Assembly: GCA_018389105.1 (NCBI GenBank)
Contig: JACATO010001004.1
Location: 60,001-124,000, forward strand
Direction of reading: 5' to 3'
DNA: 64,000 nt
Source: Nautilus pompilius
Lineage: Eukaryota; Mollusca; Cephalopoda; Nautilida; Nautilidae
The notes under the pieces are model-generated. The model worked only from the letters and a program-made list of their open reading frames with translations. It was not told where the DNA came from and did not search any database. The position numbers and the translations under genes are program-made. Shown here one piece after another: positions 37,493 to 49,430 of the stretch. Numbering within the stretch: position 1 is the stretch's first letter; every line of letters begins with the position of its first letter.

Positions 37493-40400
37493 CGTAGTTT
37501 GCACAGCTTTCGCTAATTTCAGGAAACGTGTTCAGCAAATTTAACCTGAGGATAGTTTTTGCTCATTTGTCATCAATACTTTTAATTGTAGCAAGAAAGC
37601 CAGATTACAAATAGTAACGGCGGTATGCTGAAGCTGCAGGAAACCTTTCTATTTCTTTAACTTACAGGTATTTGTTATTAAAAATAATTTTCGGGGTAAA
37701 ATCCCCAACAGCTTTTGTTAACTTGCCTCATTTAAACCCTGATTAGCGACGACTTCTTACTTTATTATTTCTGGTATTAAGCTACAGAACCTATATGAAG
37801 AGTAAGTAATGCATCCTATGAGTGGGTGGTAAATAACCTGTACTTATTACCTCGTTGATTCGATTATTGACAAAGTCATTCAAATCTTTCCGTCTACCTT
37901 GGAGAAACGTTGTAGATATAATTTCCAAATATATTTTGGAATGAAGTATCTTCTTTAAATTATCGGTGACATATTTTTTTCGTAAAAAAAACAAAAAAAC
38001 AACAGAAGCAGAAAATGGAATTGGAAGAAAACTAATTTTTTAACCGTGCGGAAATATTTCCCTTAGCTTGGAAACCAGCGCCAGAATCTCTTCAAAGTAA
38101 AACGTATCTGCTCTCATCATCATCGTGGTTCACTCTGCTCACGGTTAAATATGAAACACAGATATTTTCAGATTTTATGTTTTATGGTTGGATGGCGGGA
38201 TAGTGTTGGGTTTTTGTTCTTCTCCCATCGACAGTCTCCCAGAAAGGGAAAGGTGTGGTGTGTCGACTTACTTAGATGCGGCTGGGGGCTCGCCAGAGTT
38301 CTTTATTTTCTTTATACAATTGGAAGGAAGCCGCAGAGCCGCGACAAGACGGTGAAGAGCGACAAATAGAACATCACCAAGAAGACTCCCGAACTCTCTA
38401 CCCTTTTTGCCAGCTACGGAGACATTATCATAATCTGTCCCGTTGCTGCGGAATTCGTAACCCATTCAGACGTCAACTCCGGGGCCTTGATGGGTTGGTT
38501 CATTCAAGTACCGTGTTAAATAGATAGCTGACAACAGCGTGTCTCCGACGTCTTAAATAGACGCTAGAAACCGTACACCGGCGGCTATAATTATAACCGC
38601 CTAAGTAACACACGTATTCATTCCCAGAAAGGGAGAGAGCGGCACGACATTAAAAAAGAGATTCTGTTCTCCTTTGTATTTTTACCTACTAATCTACGCT
38701 AGAACGAACAAAAATGTGGCTGCCGTAAACACGGTGGAGTAACGTTATCGGTAACTGCAGAAAATTCAAAAGCCGGGTTTCGTTTCTAGACGAAGACGCT
38801 AAGCCCAGACCGATCGCGCTAGTTACTCGCATGACCGCCAGGCGGCGGGCGGCCCGGCTCGTCGACGTTCGCGACGTCTTCGGTTGAAGGTTAGAAGCCG
38901 GTGTATCTTTGACGAAAATCGATGCTAAAACCATTGTTTGTTTGTTTGTTGTTTTTTTAAAGAATTTCTCGTAAGGTTAAGGTACCTTTAGGGGTCCCGC
39001 CGCGGAACGTCTCCGTTTTTGCCACGATGTAAAAAAAAAAAATTGATCACGAGGTCGCGGGACGACAGTGGCGCCCGCTGGTGAATTCGGGTCTGGCGAC
39101 GCGGAAACTGAGCAATCTCGACTGATTTAGACGACGGTAAGAGCGCCATCTCTGGATCCAGCTGAGATACCGACGTGGAGGAAGATACTACGCAGTTCCA
39201 TGATCAATTTCAATTTCTTTAAAAAATATAAATGAAAAAAAAAAAAAACACGAAAATTTATTTTCGTTTTAAAAAAAAAATCTATTACATTTTTAAACCA
39301 ATTAGGAAACATCGTCGGAACTGACGAGATGATGGCAAATGAGCAGTATGATCGGATTAAGGGGGATAACTCGAGTCATCAACTCAGATGAACAGCATCC
39401 GTTTTGACGCAAGGTGCGTCCATCACTGCTTAAATCTTGTGTAAGCGGAATACATTCGGCAAAACTGGAATCGGTCTCGGTGTGCAGCATTAGTTGTACT
39501 CAGGAAATAGCCGAAAATCAGTCGCGCGGTGTTGCTGGATGTAGCTTGGCACCAAAGTCGTTTTATAACCCATCTCCCGTTCACTGGTGACGTTATGCGT
39601 GTCACGTTGTTTCAGAACTTGGAAGGTTCCTTTCCTCCTTATTTCTTACATTTCGTTGACGCTCCCCCCCCCCATCCAGTGGATATCGAATAGCAGGTAC
39701 CCCGGCTGACAAATCAGCTCTACGGATAGCCGGGCTGCTCACTGGAACCCGAGATACAGGACGACGGCATTCTTTCCACGTCTCCCCCACCACCCTCCCT
39801 CCGCTTGTCGTGGCTGCTCTAACGAGTCCCCTTTGTTCCCACCCAGATCCGGAACGACGCGGTCCGAACGGCGCCGCGAAGAAAGTGAATATCGATTTCC
39901 CCGATAAGGTTGATGTTTTGGCATCGAGTGGGGGCGACGACGGCGGACCAGACCTGCCGGAAACTGCGTCTCTGGTGAGATCTCCGGAACGCACAGCCGC
40001 CGTGGGATCTCGAGGTTCCCGCAGATGGACCTACCCAAGACATCATTGACAATTACGCGCGGGTTTTTGCGGCCAGGCGTGTATTTACTGACAGTTTATC
40101 AACGAATCAATCAATCACATGGCGCCCTGCCATATTAGAACGGGCATCCTTCGATTTCACGGCTGGTACCGTGTACGCGAGAGCTTGTAACTGAACCGAG
40201 TCGCAGACCGTTGGAAAAGGGAGAAGCAGATATCCAGACGATAGACTATGTCGTGTAGTTAGTACCGCCCGGCACCAGCCGGTCAGTCAACGAACCATCG
40301 TAGCTATAGACCGTACCAACCAGCACCGACGGTTCACACCAAACTCAGCATCTTGATGATGGAGCGCCTGGAAGATTAGTCAACATCACGGAGTCTCGCT

Positions 40401-41628
40401 GCTGTCTCGTGAGAAAGGTTAGGCGCAGCCACAGAGTTTATCGTTAACCGTTACATCTGATTTGCCTGTTTTCCCCCCTTTTTTTTTCCTTTTTAAGGGT
40501 TTACGTTAAGCACAAAAACACGCGCATACCGCCGATTTCGCGTGGAAACTCGCGGTGGGGGAGGGGTCAATCGAGAAAATCCATGTCGGACGATAGGACA
40601 CCACCGTTCAGACGACTCTGCCACCAAGGATTGGTACGAGAAGCGAGAACTGAATGGTCCATAAATATTTGACACCGGCCAGCGGGCTACCTGTCCCGTA
40701 CCATTTGACGCCGGCGTAGGCCAAGAAAACGTCCGGTTTATTTACCGTCAACGTGGCCGACTCCACTGTTCACTGCGGGGCCTGGTCTCCGGTCCAGCTT
40801 CCCCCCCACCCCTGGGGATGACTCGCAGCCGTCGAGCACGCGAGCAGGACGCAGGCTGCTGCTGCCCATCAGGCTCTTATTCAGAGGCGTGTCTCAAGGA
40901 TCAGTTCTGGGTTGAGTCTCTTCCCGACACATTCACTGGAGAACCTTTCACCGATTACTCCTCGTCTCAGCCATTTCGTGTGAAATATGAGTTTCCCTAA
41001 AAAAACAGGCATCGGTGAAAGACAAGGGAACGCGAAAGGGTGAAAAGAAATCGCTGGAATTTTCCGGGGTGAGAAGCGACTTTAGTTTCTTCCGCCAGAG
41101 TCTTGTCCCTGACTCCGAGATCGCGAGGACACCTCACGGCCTTCGGCGAGAAGGGTGAAAGCGCGCGAGCAAGTAGTTCTCCAGGTACGGCCAGAGGGTC
41201 TGTTGAGGGAGCGGTCAAGAAGCAAGCCAGGCAAGAGTTAACCGCGGACCCTCCTCTGCCACAGGTAATCCCTGCTAGAAGGAAACGCGCACGGACTGGT
41301 ACAGAAAAGCATGTCGCTAAATCGACCGAGGGTCCGCATTTACGGCAGCCGGGCACATCACGTGCAATGCCGTCAATAGGGGGGCGTTTTAATATAACGA
41401 AGGAGAAAATTGGACTCTCAGATGGTTGTAGACTACTTAATCTATTTATATATATATTCATTTTTTAAAAAATTAATGTTGAAATATGTACTTCTGCACC
41501 AGAGAATGTAAAAAAAAGTTAGTCTACTTGTATCTATTTATTCATTATCCATGTTTATTTAATGGGTTATTGTGATTAGTTATTATTTGGTTTCTTTCCA
41601 TCTCCTTGTATTTTAATATTATATAACC
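37489..41628. other. Non-coding stretch with CpG-rich patches
   Basis: The first 600 bp are AT-rich. CpG-dense patches lie at about 38780-38890, 39660-40040 and 41040-41390. Long overlapping frames occur there on both strands (130 codons at 39602-39994, 154 codons at 40997-41461, 121 codons at 41103-41468), none with a recognisable domain. A-runs lie at about 39030 and 39235. No gene is supported. Confidence 0.45.
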
Positions 41629-41629
41629 T

Positions 41630-42000
41630 GTAGCCCGGAACTAAACTGCTGGACTGCTAAGGTCGAGATCCTGAGTTCGAATCCTGATCGCGGAGCTGGC
41701 TTGGTTTGGCGTACTTCACTGGCTGGCATAGTCTTCTGCTCTAGCCGGCTGCGCGGGTTTTGCCCGGGTTTTCCGGTTTCCTTTTACATGTAAAAATGAA
41801 GAGTTCTTTTCGCTCGTTCTTCCCACGCTGAGAAGTGGTTGTACAACCAACGCAGTACATCACCACACGATTCTCCGCTCTGTAGCCACGACAGCAGTGA
41901 CCCGGGCGACCATACTTTAGCATATTACGGCAAAGTATGGCACAGTAGAGTGTAGAGGTCCAGGCCACTGTAGAAAATCCCCAGATGTGAGAAGTGTCCA
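41630..42000 (+). mobile_element. Possible tRNA-related SINE-like element
   Basis: The segment starts TAGCCCGGAACTAAACTGC and has GAGTTCGAATCC at about 41673-41684, close to the RNA polymerase III B-box consensus GGTTCGANTCC at a tRNA-like distance. The stems do not pair well enough for a real tRNA. Downstream is GGGTTTTCCGGTTTCC, a motif common in animal SINE-like repeats. No target duplication or 3-prime tail was found, so the end is approximate. It could also be chance similarity. Confidence 0.4.
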
Positions 42001-45000
42001 TCTACCCGGTTCTTGAATTACTCCACACGACGACTACAGGCAACGGTCAGGAGTCCTAAGACAAAAGAAAGCTCTTTGGACCAAGATTTCCAGCTATAGT
42101 CGCGGTCTGCGTAAAGTTCAAGGACATAACATTACATCTGAAGGAACATCGGGGCAAAAAATCCTGTGGGGGGCCCTCCAGAGCCTCGCGCTCTCTAAAT
42201 ACGTATCCATGTGCATTGCATAGCTATTTACTTGTTTTACTATTATGTGAGGCCTAATTATAAGGAGTTTTGAAGGGGACGCTCGTGCTCCAGTGAGATG
42301 TCCTAGAAAAATAATATTTTGGTACCCAAGATAATGGTTTTGTGGCCTATTCCGAACCCTCGAGGGCTTCTGGAACTCTTCAAACTCCCAGAGAGTGGTA
42401 GGGGGATAGGTACGTGCCTAGTCTCGCCTTCTGACAGTTACAAAGCCGACTCTTTGCTAGTTTATGTCCAAGAAAGAAAAAAAGAAAAAACACGATCCAA
42501 CGACCCCTAAATACCGACTACCTCTGCTGACTTCAGATTTGTTAAAACGATCTCTCTCCCCCAAACTCGCCGGCAGTAGTGTATCCCTGATGACGCCATC
42601 GCTTCAGTTAGACTGCCAGGAAGAACCCGAAAGGCATAGCTCACCTATTCAAGGCGATGCGGAGCGTGTTCTGGTCCATTATGACAGCGATTAGAGATGG
42701 AGCTTTCTCTAGTGCAAGTACGAGGTCGTGATAAATTCGCACTTAGTTCATTAACTAATCTGTAGTGCTTCCTATCGGGTGCCCTAAGATTTTTTTTTAT
42801 TGAATCCTGATCCAGCCGGGGACAAATGAAGAGACAATCCGATAGACTTTAATGGAACGACAGCGAAGAAGTGCTGCTATCCGTCCCAACCCCCTCTGCA
42901 CCCGGCACGCCATATTATGAAAGGGATTGGGTTCGTAGATCGCCTGGTGGTATACGTTATGCACTATGAAAAATCAGCCAACGAGTCTATTATAGCTGTC
43001 GCTTGCTTCCGGTAACAGAAGACGTAATTTTTTTACGATTGTAATTGAACACCTCACATGTCGGATAATCCCAAGCCGGTGACCTTAATCTCTACTGTGT
43101 ACATGGGAGCTGTTTTAGATCCTAGAGCCAAAGAAAAATAAATAATAATAATATGAAACGTCGTATAACGATAGACAGAATTTGTTACTTATTTATTCAG
43201 TAATGGGAAGTAAAGTCCATCTTTATATGACATTTAAATAAAGATTTACAGATAAAAAAATCGCTTTATATGAATTTCGATGGCATAATGAAGATGCCTT
43301 TCTCCATTCCTCTTAAAAAGTAATGTTCACTTTATCCTTGACGAATGGCAGAGAGAACTAAATATAACAGCTTCTTTACAAGTCCACGCGAGGATCAAGC
43401 GGCACCAAAGACAACCGACTCCAAATATCTCACGGTCGGCCCCGAAGAGATATTTTGCCATTTGGTTCTTTATGCCGGCAATTAAAGATTAAGTAAAGTT
43501 GACATTTGGTCCAGAGAGCCGTGAGTGAAACCATCGATAAATATGTCAGCGGGATCGGTGTAATTCTGCATTCGCCATCTGGATAAGCAGATTTCGGCGA
43601 AGGGGGAGGAGAGATGGGGAGAGAAGGTTAGGCCGAGACGTCGCGGACCAGCTGCCTTCTTGTCGTCAGAACCGAGGCGAATGGGTTAATTCGCTCTGCG
43701 AGACCCAAGTAAAACGGAAAGCGCCTTTAAACTCCTGTTGATGATAGCTAAGACCGGAGCCTCCATCGCGAGGATTTCCACGGCGTCTAATTAGTCCTCG
43801 ATCTTTCCTCGCTGCGCCGGGGCCGAGAAATTTGCATTCCATTTAAAAATAAAAAAAATTTTTTTTTTAAAAATATCAATTAAAATCAGAGTGACGAGGT
43901 GCGCCTTGAAATGCGCGGTTCCTTGACAGCTGGGATGACAAAGGGAGAAAAGAAGAGGAAAAGATATCGGTATAATTACATAATTGCGTCTTTTGAAACC
44001 CGACGGAAATATTTGAAGGGCAAATTGTTTTTAATAATGTATTAATGATCTTGCCTGGATCTTTTATTCATTAGTCCTAGGTGGGCTGTTGATCGGATAA
44101 CTTTATTTTTCCAATGTACACCGCTCGTACTTGTTGGCATTAAAAATGCATTTCGTCGATTCAAGCATTAATCGACCCATTACCCATCCATTGAATGACG
44201 CTTAGCGAATTATGAGAGAGAGAGAGAGAGAGAGACTCAGTGCAACAGGAGGGTCTTCAGTGCTCCCCGCCATGTTTTACAAACGGCGGATATCGGTGCG
44301 CTTGCGCGAAGAGGAACCGTCTTTGATACACAGCAGAAGCCCATCCAGGTCGGACTTCTTAGAATCTGTTTTATTCGCGAAGTATATTAGCATCTCACGG
44401 CCGAGTTGGTTATTCGGAATGGCAAAGTGGAAGCTCGCGCGGCCATCATAGGGGAGGCGGGCTGATAAGGCAGTTTGGAGAAGATTATCTCCCCCTTATT
44501 GCACGGGCAGGTTTTGATGCTGGTGCCCGGTGGCACCTGACAAAAATAAGGGACTAAAATGGATCTGACCTTTGCACTTTGTGCGCTTTTCAGGTAGAGG
44601 TTAGATCTACTAGCGACGTGGGCGTGTCTCTGTGATAAGTCGGAACGGAAGCCATGTCAGGCAACCCACAGAAGAAATCAGGACGACATCCGTTCTGGTA
44701 AATCCACTGGGAACAGAAGCTTGAGAAACTGGTTTAGAATGTCACAAGTCTCTTTGTCAGAGAGGTTCGGTTTGAAAAGAAGGGTTTTGAATCATCGACG
44801 ACTTACGCCTTTCCCTGCCTTGCGAATTGACTGGCGACACTTGAAAAGATCTTCCCTCGCACATCTAACAGGCACCGTAAGTTTTCTCCAGCATCTACAG
44901 ATGGCTAACAACAGATCCCCGCCCGACGTTTTATCCCAGTGGTAAGCCATTTCAACCATCTCTTAGAAGAATCAAAGCTCACTGGCCTGAGAAGCTACGA

Positions 45001-47068
45001 AAGGTATCTGCCGATTCTAGTCAGACCATTCATCAAAGACAGCATTGTTTACCAGAATAGACAGTTAGTTGGTATTGTAGGTCTGAAGCGCCTGAAGTAA
45101 AACATTTTGGTTGCCAGTGAAAGCCGGGAGCGATCGAGAACGCCATTGAAATTGGTGCCGTCGGGCAAGAACTTGTCCGTCTACAAGTTGAGAGTGGTAT
45201 GTGCAGGGTTATTTATATCAGAGCGCTTGTGACAAAGGAGTCTCAAAAATTGTTACGAGAACTACATGGATAATTTAGAATGTTTTAAACATTAGTTCTG
45301 CTTAATATTTCTCATGGGAATCTGACTGAAGATCGGTAAAACGTATTTAAATTATTATAGACCTAATATGGTCAGTCATCAGTAGTCGTTAATTTTTCTT
45401 TCCACTTACCAAGAAATACAACTATTCGAGTATATAAATTAGTAAAATGTGCAATTGGTTACATAATAGAACACATTTGGTTAGTAACAGTGAGTAGCAA
45501 CCGGTTGATGGGATTATTGCTAATTAGCAAAGGCTCTCCGGCAGTTCAAAACAGTTATTGGTGTATAAACATGTTTTTACTATAAGCCTTCAAAGTCTGT
45601 AAATAAACAAAATTATCATATTCATGCGATAAGGTAGAGAGACACCTACTAGTTATTTTTTTTAAAACTAATATAAAGAACTTTGCCGTTTTTCTTGTGT
45701 TATCGCTCCGACTCGTTTGAGCTCTTGTTAGTTGCAGTTGCGTTCCGTTTCTAAGCGAGTTTTATCCGGGTACTCCGATTTCCCCCATACTTTTAATACG
45801 AGGTTGCTTTTTTTTTTTGTTTTTTGGAGCGGCTACTGTCGGAATGCATGGGACATATTCCTGCTGGGTATATTCTTTAAGTGCTGGGTGTCAGTTACAT
45901 GCCACAAACAAAGTTCACTTATACGGAATTATCTTTATTATGCTAAAGTACGTTTATTATATTCTAGCACGCATTGATGACTTAAAGTTTTGTTTTACAA
46001 TATAGTATATTTCATACGCAAAGCGTCCATAAACCATTTACACCTTTTTAAAAGGTGCTTAGCGACTGTACAGACGTACGGGGTCTTACACAATAAAGCT
46101 GTTAAAGCCAGACTCCTTTCAAGTTTTTCTTGCAGATCTTTGATACTAGATAGTCCATTTATCTTCACTGGCCTCTCCTCGCCACTAACCGTACATAAAG
46201 GGACCATACAAATGTATAAATCAGTCGTCACACTCCTCTCACAATTGAATTGCTTTTCATTTACAGCCAGTGACTCATTTCGAGAAAGAGCAACTTCCTC
46301 ACAAGGAACTGCGGTGCGTGTGTACGCTGGAAATATTGTATTAAGTCTATTTTTATTGACTTTCCCTCTCTCTCTCCATCTCTCCCCCCCCCTCTCTCTC
46401 TCTCTCTCCTGCCTGGCTTGCCTGCGCCGGCTTTATGCGCAGAGCGAGAAAGGAAAACCGGCTTATTGCATTTCGGATATGTGAGAAAACTTAAAGCCTT
46501 GTTTACCTGGCTCAGCGATAAGTTTGTGGAACTGGACGTGTGAACTAAAGCGGAACGCAATTCAAATAAACAGAGCCTCGACTCGACAATGAAGACATTG
46601 GATTGATCGCTAATGCAGTTATTCTTAAATACAGGCGGCGGCAGCGTCTACGACGATAAATAAACAAGCTCTCCTGGGGACGGTCTCTGGAGGTAATTTA
46701 GGTCTATGGAATTGATTATCCGCTGCAGGCGGAAACCTGCTGTAATTTGGGGTGCCGGCGGACGACTCCGAAGATACCAGCTCCGCTGTGCCGAGTCCGC
46801 AGGTCGCGGGAGACCGACTGGTTCACAATACCAGCAATTAGAGGGGCAGAGAGAGACTCCTCAAGGAGTCTCCAGATTTTTTTTTTTTTAAAAAAAGCCA
46901 ATGAAAAAAATATTAGTAAATCATCAAAATAAAAACATTCAAAGAAAGGATTCATCCAGATTTTTATGCAGCTGACTGATTATAATTCATTACGATTATA
47001 GTAAAAAAAAAAGAAAGAAAGAAGAACACGTGAGATAACCTTACATACAAAGTAAAAGATAATGCTCT
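42001..47068. other. Non-coding stretch, no gene supported
   Basis: It contains a short GA tract at about 44213-44236 and a CT/C tract at about 46368-46411. The 164-codon plus-strand frame at 45990-46484 passes through that tract and has opposing frames; no domain is seen. The region 43730-44215 is the part most like a non-coding regulatory element and is discussed among the findings. Confidence 0.45.
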
Positions 47069-48051
47069 TGACGTCAGCTTATATTAGGTGGGCACAGCTT
47101 TAACAGTGGGCACAGCTTTAATAGCGGTCACGTCAGCTTATATAATTGGTGGGCACAGCTTTAATAGCGGTCACGTCAGCTTATATAATTGGTGGGCACA
47201 GCTTTAATAGCGGTCACGTCAGCTTATATTTGATGGGCACAGCTTTAATAGCGGTCACGTCAGCTTATATAATTGGTGGGCACAGCTTTAATAGCGGTCA
47301 CGTCAGCTTATATAATTGGTGGGCACAGCTTTAATAGCGGTCACGTCAGCTTATATAATTGGTGGGCACAGCTTTAATAGCGGTCACGTCAGCTTATATA
47401 ATTGGTGGGCACAGCTTTAATAGCGGTCACGTCAGCTTATATAATTGGTGGACACAGCTTTAATAGCGGTCACGTCAGCTTATATAATTGGTGGGCACAG
47501 CTTTAATAGCGGTCACGTCAGCTTATATTTGGTGGGCACAGTTTTAATAGCGGTCACGTTAGCTTATATTTGGTGGGCACAGCTTTAATAGCGGTCACGT
47601 CAGCTTATATTTGATGGGCACAGCTTTAATAGCGGTCACGTTAGCTTATATTTGGTGGGCACAGCTTTAATAGCGGTCACGTCAGCTCATATTTGGTGGG
47701 CACAGCTTTAATAGCGGTCACGTCAGCTTATATTTGATGGGCACAGCTTTAATAGCGGTCACGTTAGCTTATATTTGGTGGGCACAGCTTTAATAGCGGT
47801 CACGTTAGCTTATATTTGGTGGGCACAGCTTTAATAGCGGTCACGTCAGCTTATATAATTGGTGGGCGCAGCTTTAATAGCGGTCACGTCAGCTTATATA
47901 ATTGGTGGACACAGCTTTAATAGCGGTCACGTAAGCTTATATTTGGTGGGCACAGCTTTAATAGCCGTCACGTCAGCTTATAGTGGGCACAGCTTTAATA
48001 TCGGTCACGTCAGCTTATATTTGGTGGGCACACAGCTTTAATAGCCGTCAG
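47069..48051. repeat. 41/43-bp satellite array, about 23 units
   Basis: Tandem units GGTGGGCACAGCTTTAATAG + CGGTCACGTCAGCTTATAT, ending either in AATT (43 bp) or TT (41 bp). The two length types occur in blocks: the 43-bp form dominates 47130-47520 and the 41-bp form 47520-47830. Each unit contains TCACGTCA, one base from the CRE palindrome, and an AT-rich TTATATAATT or TTATATTTG. Edge units are degenerate (47078-47120 and 47980-48051), as expected for an array evolving by unequal exchange. Frames through it (IAVTSAYIIGGHSFNS) are repeat artefacts. Confidence 0.96.
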
Positions 48052-49119
48052 GGTTTCTTTTTTGAGACCGCAATAAAATATTTTTACAGAGTTCTGTTTT
48101 TATTCGTGAGAGTCAAACACACATCCGGCCGTAATTAATCCCCCCCCCTTCTCCAAAGAAAGCTGTGTCAGCCATCTTCTCCCTCCTTCCCTGTTCGTTA
48201 TCAGACTACAACACTCGGTCAGAACTCGCCGGCCCTTGACGACGACAGTTCAGCAAAGGAAACTCCGGTGAGGATGGAATTATATCGAACTTTCTAAGAC
48301 AGGGACTACCACCCTTTTAGTACGTAACAACAGACGCCGAACAGCAGTGGCGAGTTATCTCCCTTAACCATTGCACACTTCGTTTTTTTTTTTTTTTTTT
48401 TTACTTCCATATTCCGATAAGTTTCCCTCCTCCGATTGGACCTGTGTTCGGTTCTCACGCAGACTCCGGGTTAAGAGGCACTGAGCATCTATCACGCCGA
48501 TTGTCCGGTTACGGAGTTTAGTCGCTGCGCTGCCAACAAGTTGAGGACGACCCTGAAGACGCCGACAAAAAATTTTCTGAAACGTCGCCAGGTAATTTTA
48601 GGGCTGTGATCTCCCCTAACCCTCACCCCAACATATGACGTTTTACGGTCGTGTCGTCCACAGTCAGCAATATTAAGGTCTAAGATTATATAGGGCTCGG
48701 TCGACATCAGGAAAGAAAGGAGGCGGGCTATTTTCCATTTTTATTGGCATAATTAAACATGGATCTTTGCAGATGGTGGATAGGGTCCAGCGGAAACCAG
48801 TCTAAGAATTGTATCGATTCGAATGATCTGTTTTCCTGGGCGAGACTCCACACAATCCGTGTCGGTGGGGATACCTCACAATAAAGGGAACGATTTCATT
48901 GCTATTTTTTGGGGGGGTCAGGGTTAAAGTTGTATTATAATTAAATAAACAGCAAGAATCACTGGCTCGATTCGCCCCCCAAGGTTTTTTGCTAGTATTC
49001 CGCCGGTCTTCTTGGCCCCTTTTAGACGAGACACTGAATGCCAAGGCTGACCTCAGCGTCATCCCTGATCAAGCGTATCCGGCGATGGTTCAGGTGTACC
49101 CTGACGAGGACAGATACTT
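48052..49119. other. Non-coding stretch, no feature recognised
   Basis: A T-run lies at about 48384-48402. Frames of 71 and 86 codons on the minus strand show no domain. Confidence 0.55.
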
Positions 49120-49430
49120 TTAAGATGGCGACGCTCCGTCCGCTTCACCTTCTCCTGCATTGTGCATTCAACGAAGACTTCAGCAATCTCCCATGACCAG
49201 CGCAATCCCCAGATCTCAATACAATCGGGCACCTGTGGGATGGACTCGACAGGCGGGTTCGCCATCACAGTCCGTCGTCTAACTCTCTTCACCACACCGC
49301 GGGGGGCGACACCTACCGGGACACTCTGTAAGACCTTGTGGATCACGCCACGTCGCGTTGTAACTGTCATTCGTAAGAAAGGCCGCCAAACCTGTTATTA
49401 CGCACAGGTCCTAATAAAGTAGACGACCAG
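49120..49430 (+). pseudogene. Tc1-like transposase C-terminal relic
   Basis: On the plus strand from about 49192 the translation reads PAQSPDLNTIGHLWDGLDRR followed by VRHHSP. This is the conserved Tc1 block with the third catalytic residue region (family pattern W-P-A-x-S-P-D-L-N-P-I-E-H-L-W). A stop precedes it where the family has Trp. The frame ends at a stop near 49330, and similarity continues in another frame (VIRKKGRQTCYY, matching the family C-terminal V-I-x-A-x-G-G-x-T-x-Y pattern), so there is a frameshift. Nothing N-terminal to about 49120 is secure. Note the plus orientation, unlike the other transposase relics here. Confidence 0.8.

Noticed and set aside
40871-40887. Histone-type 3-prime stem-loop (GGCTCTTATTCAGAGGC)
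   Set aside because: The stem is imperfect and no histone coding sequence is nearby.
40997-41468. 154-codon minus and 121-codon plus frames over the same DNA
   Set aside because: Both strands open in the same GC-rich patch, typical of composition and not of coding.
41636-41710. Functional tRNA gene
   Set aside because: A B-box-like motif is present, but the T arm and acceptor stem do not pair; kept only as a possible SINE-like segment.
45990-46484. 164-codon plus-strand frame
   Set aside because: Passes through a CT/C simple tract and has opposing frames; no recognisable domain.
47146-48041. Repeat protein with IAVTSAYIIGG units
   Set aside because: Satellite translation; the frame is lost where 41- and 43-bp units mix.
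2401-48051. CRISPR-like arrays
   Set aside because: Regular repeats are present, but spacers are themselves repetitive GA/CT or unit sequence, there are no cas genes, and the DNA is eukaryotic.
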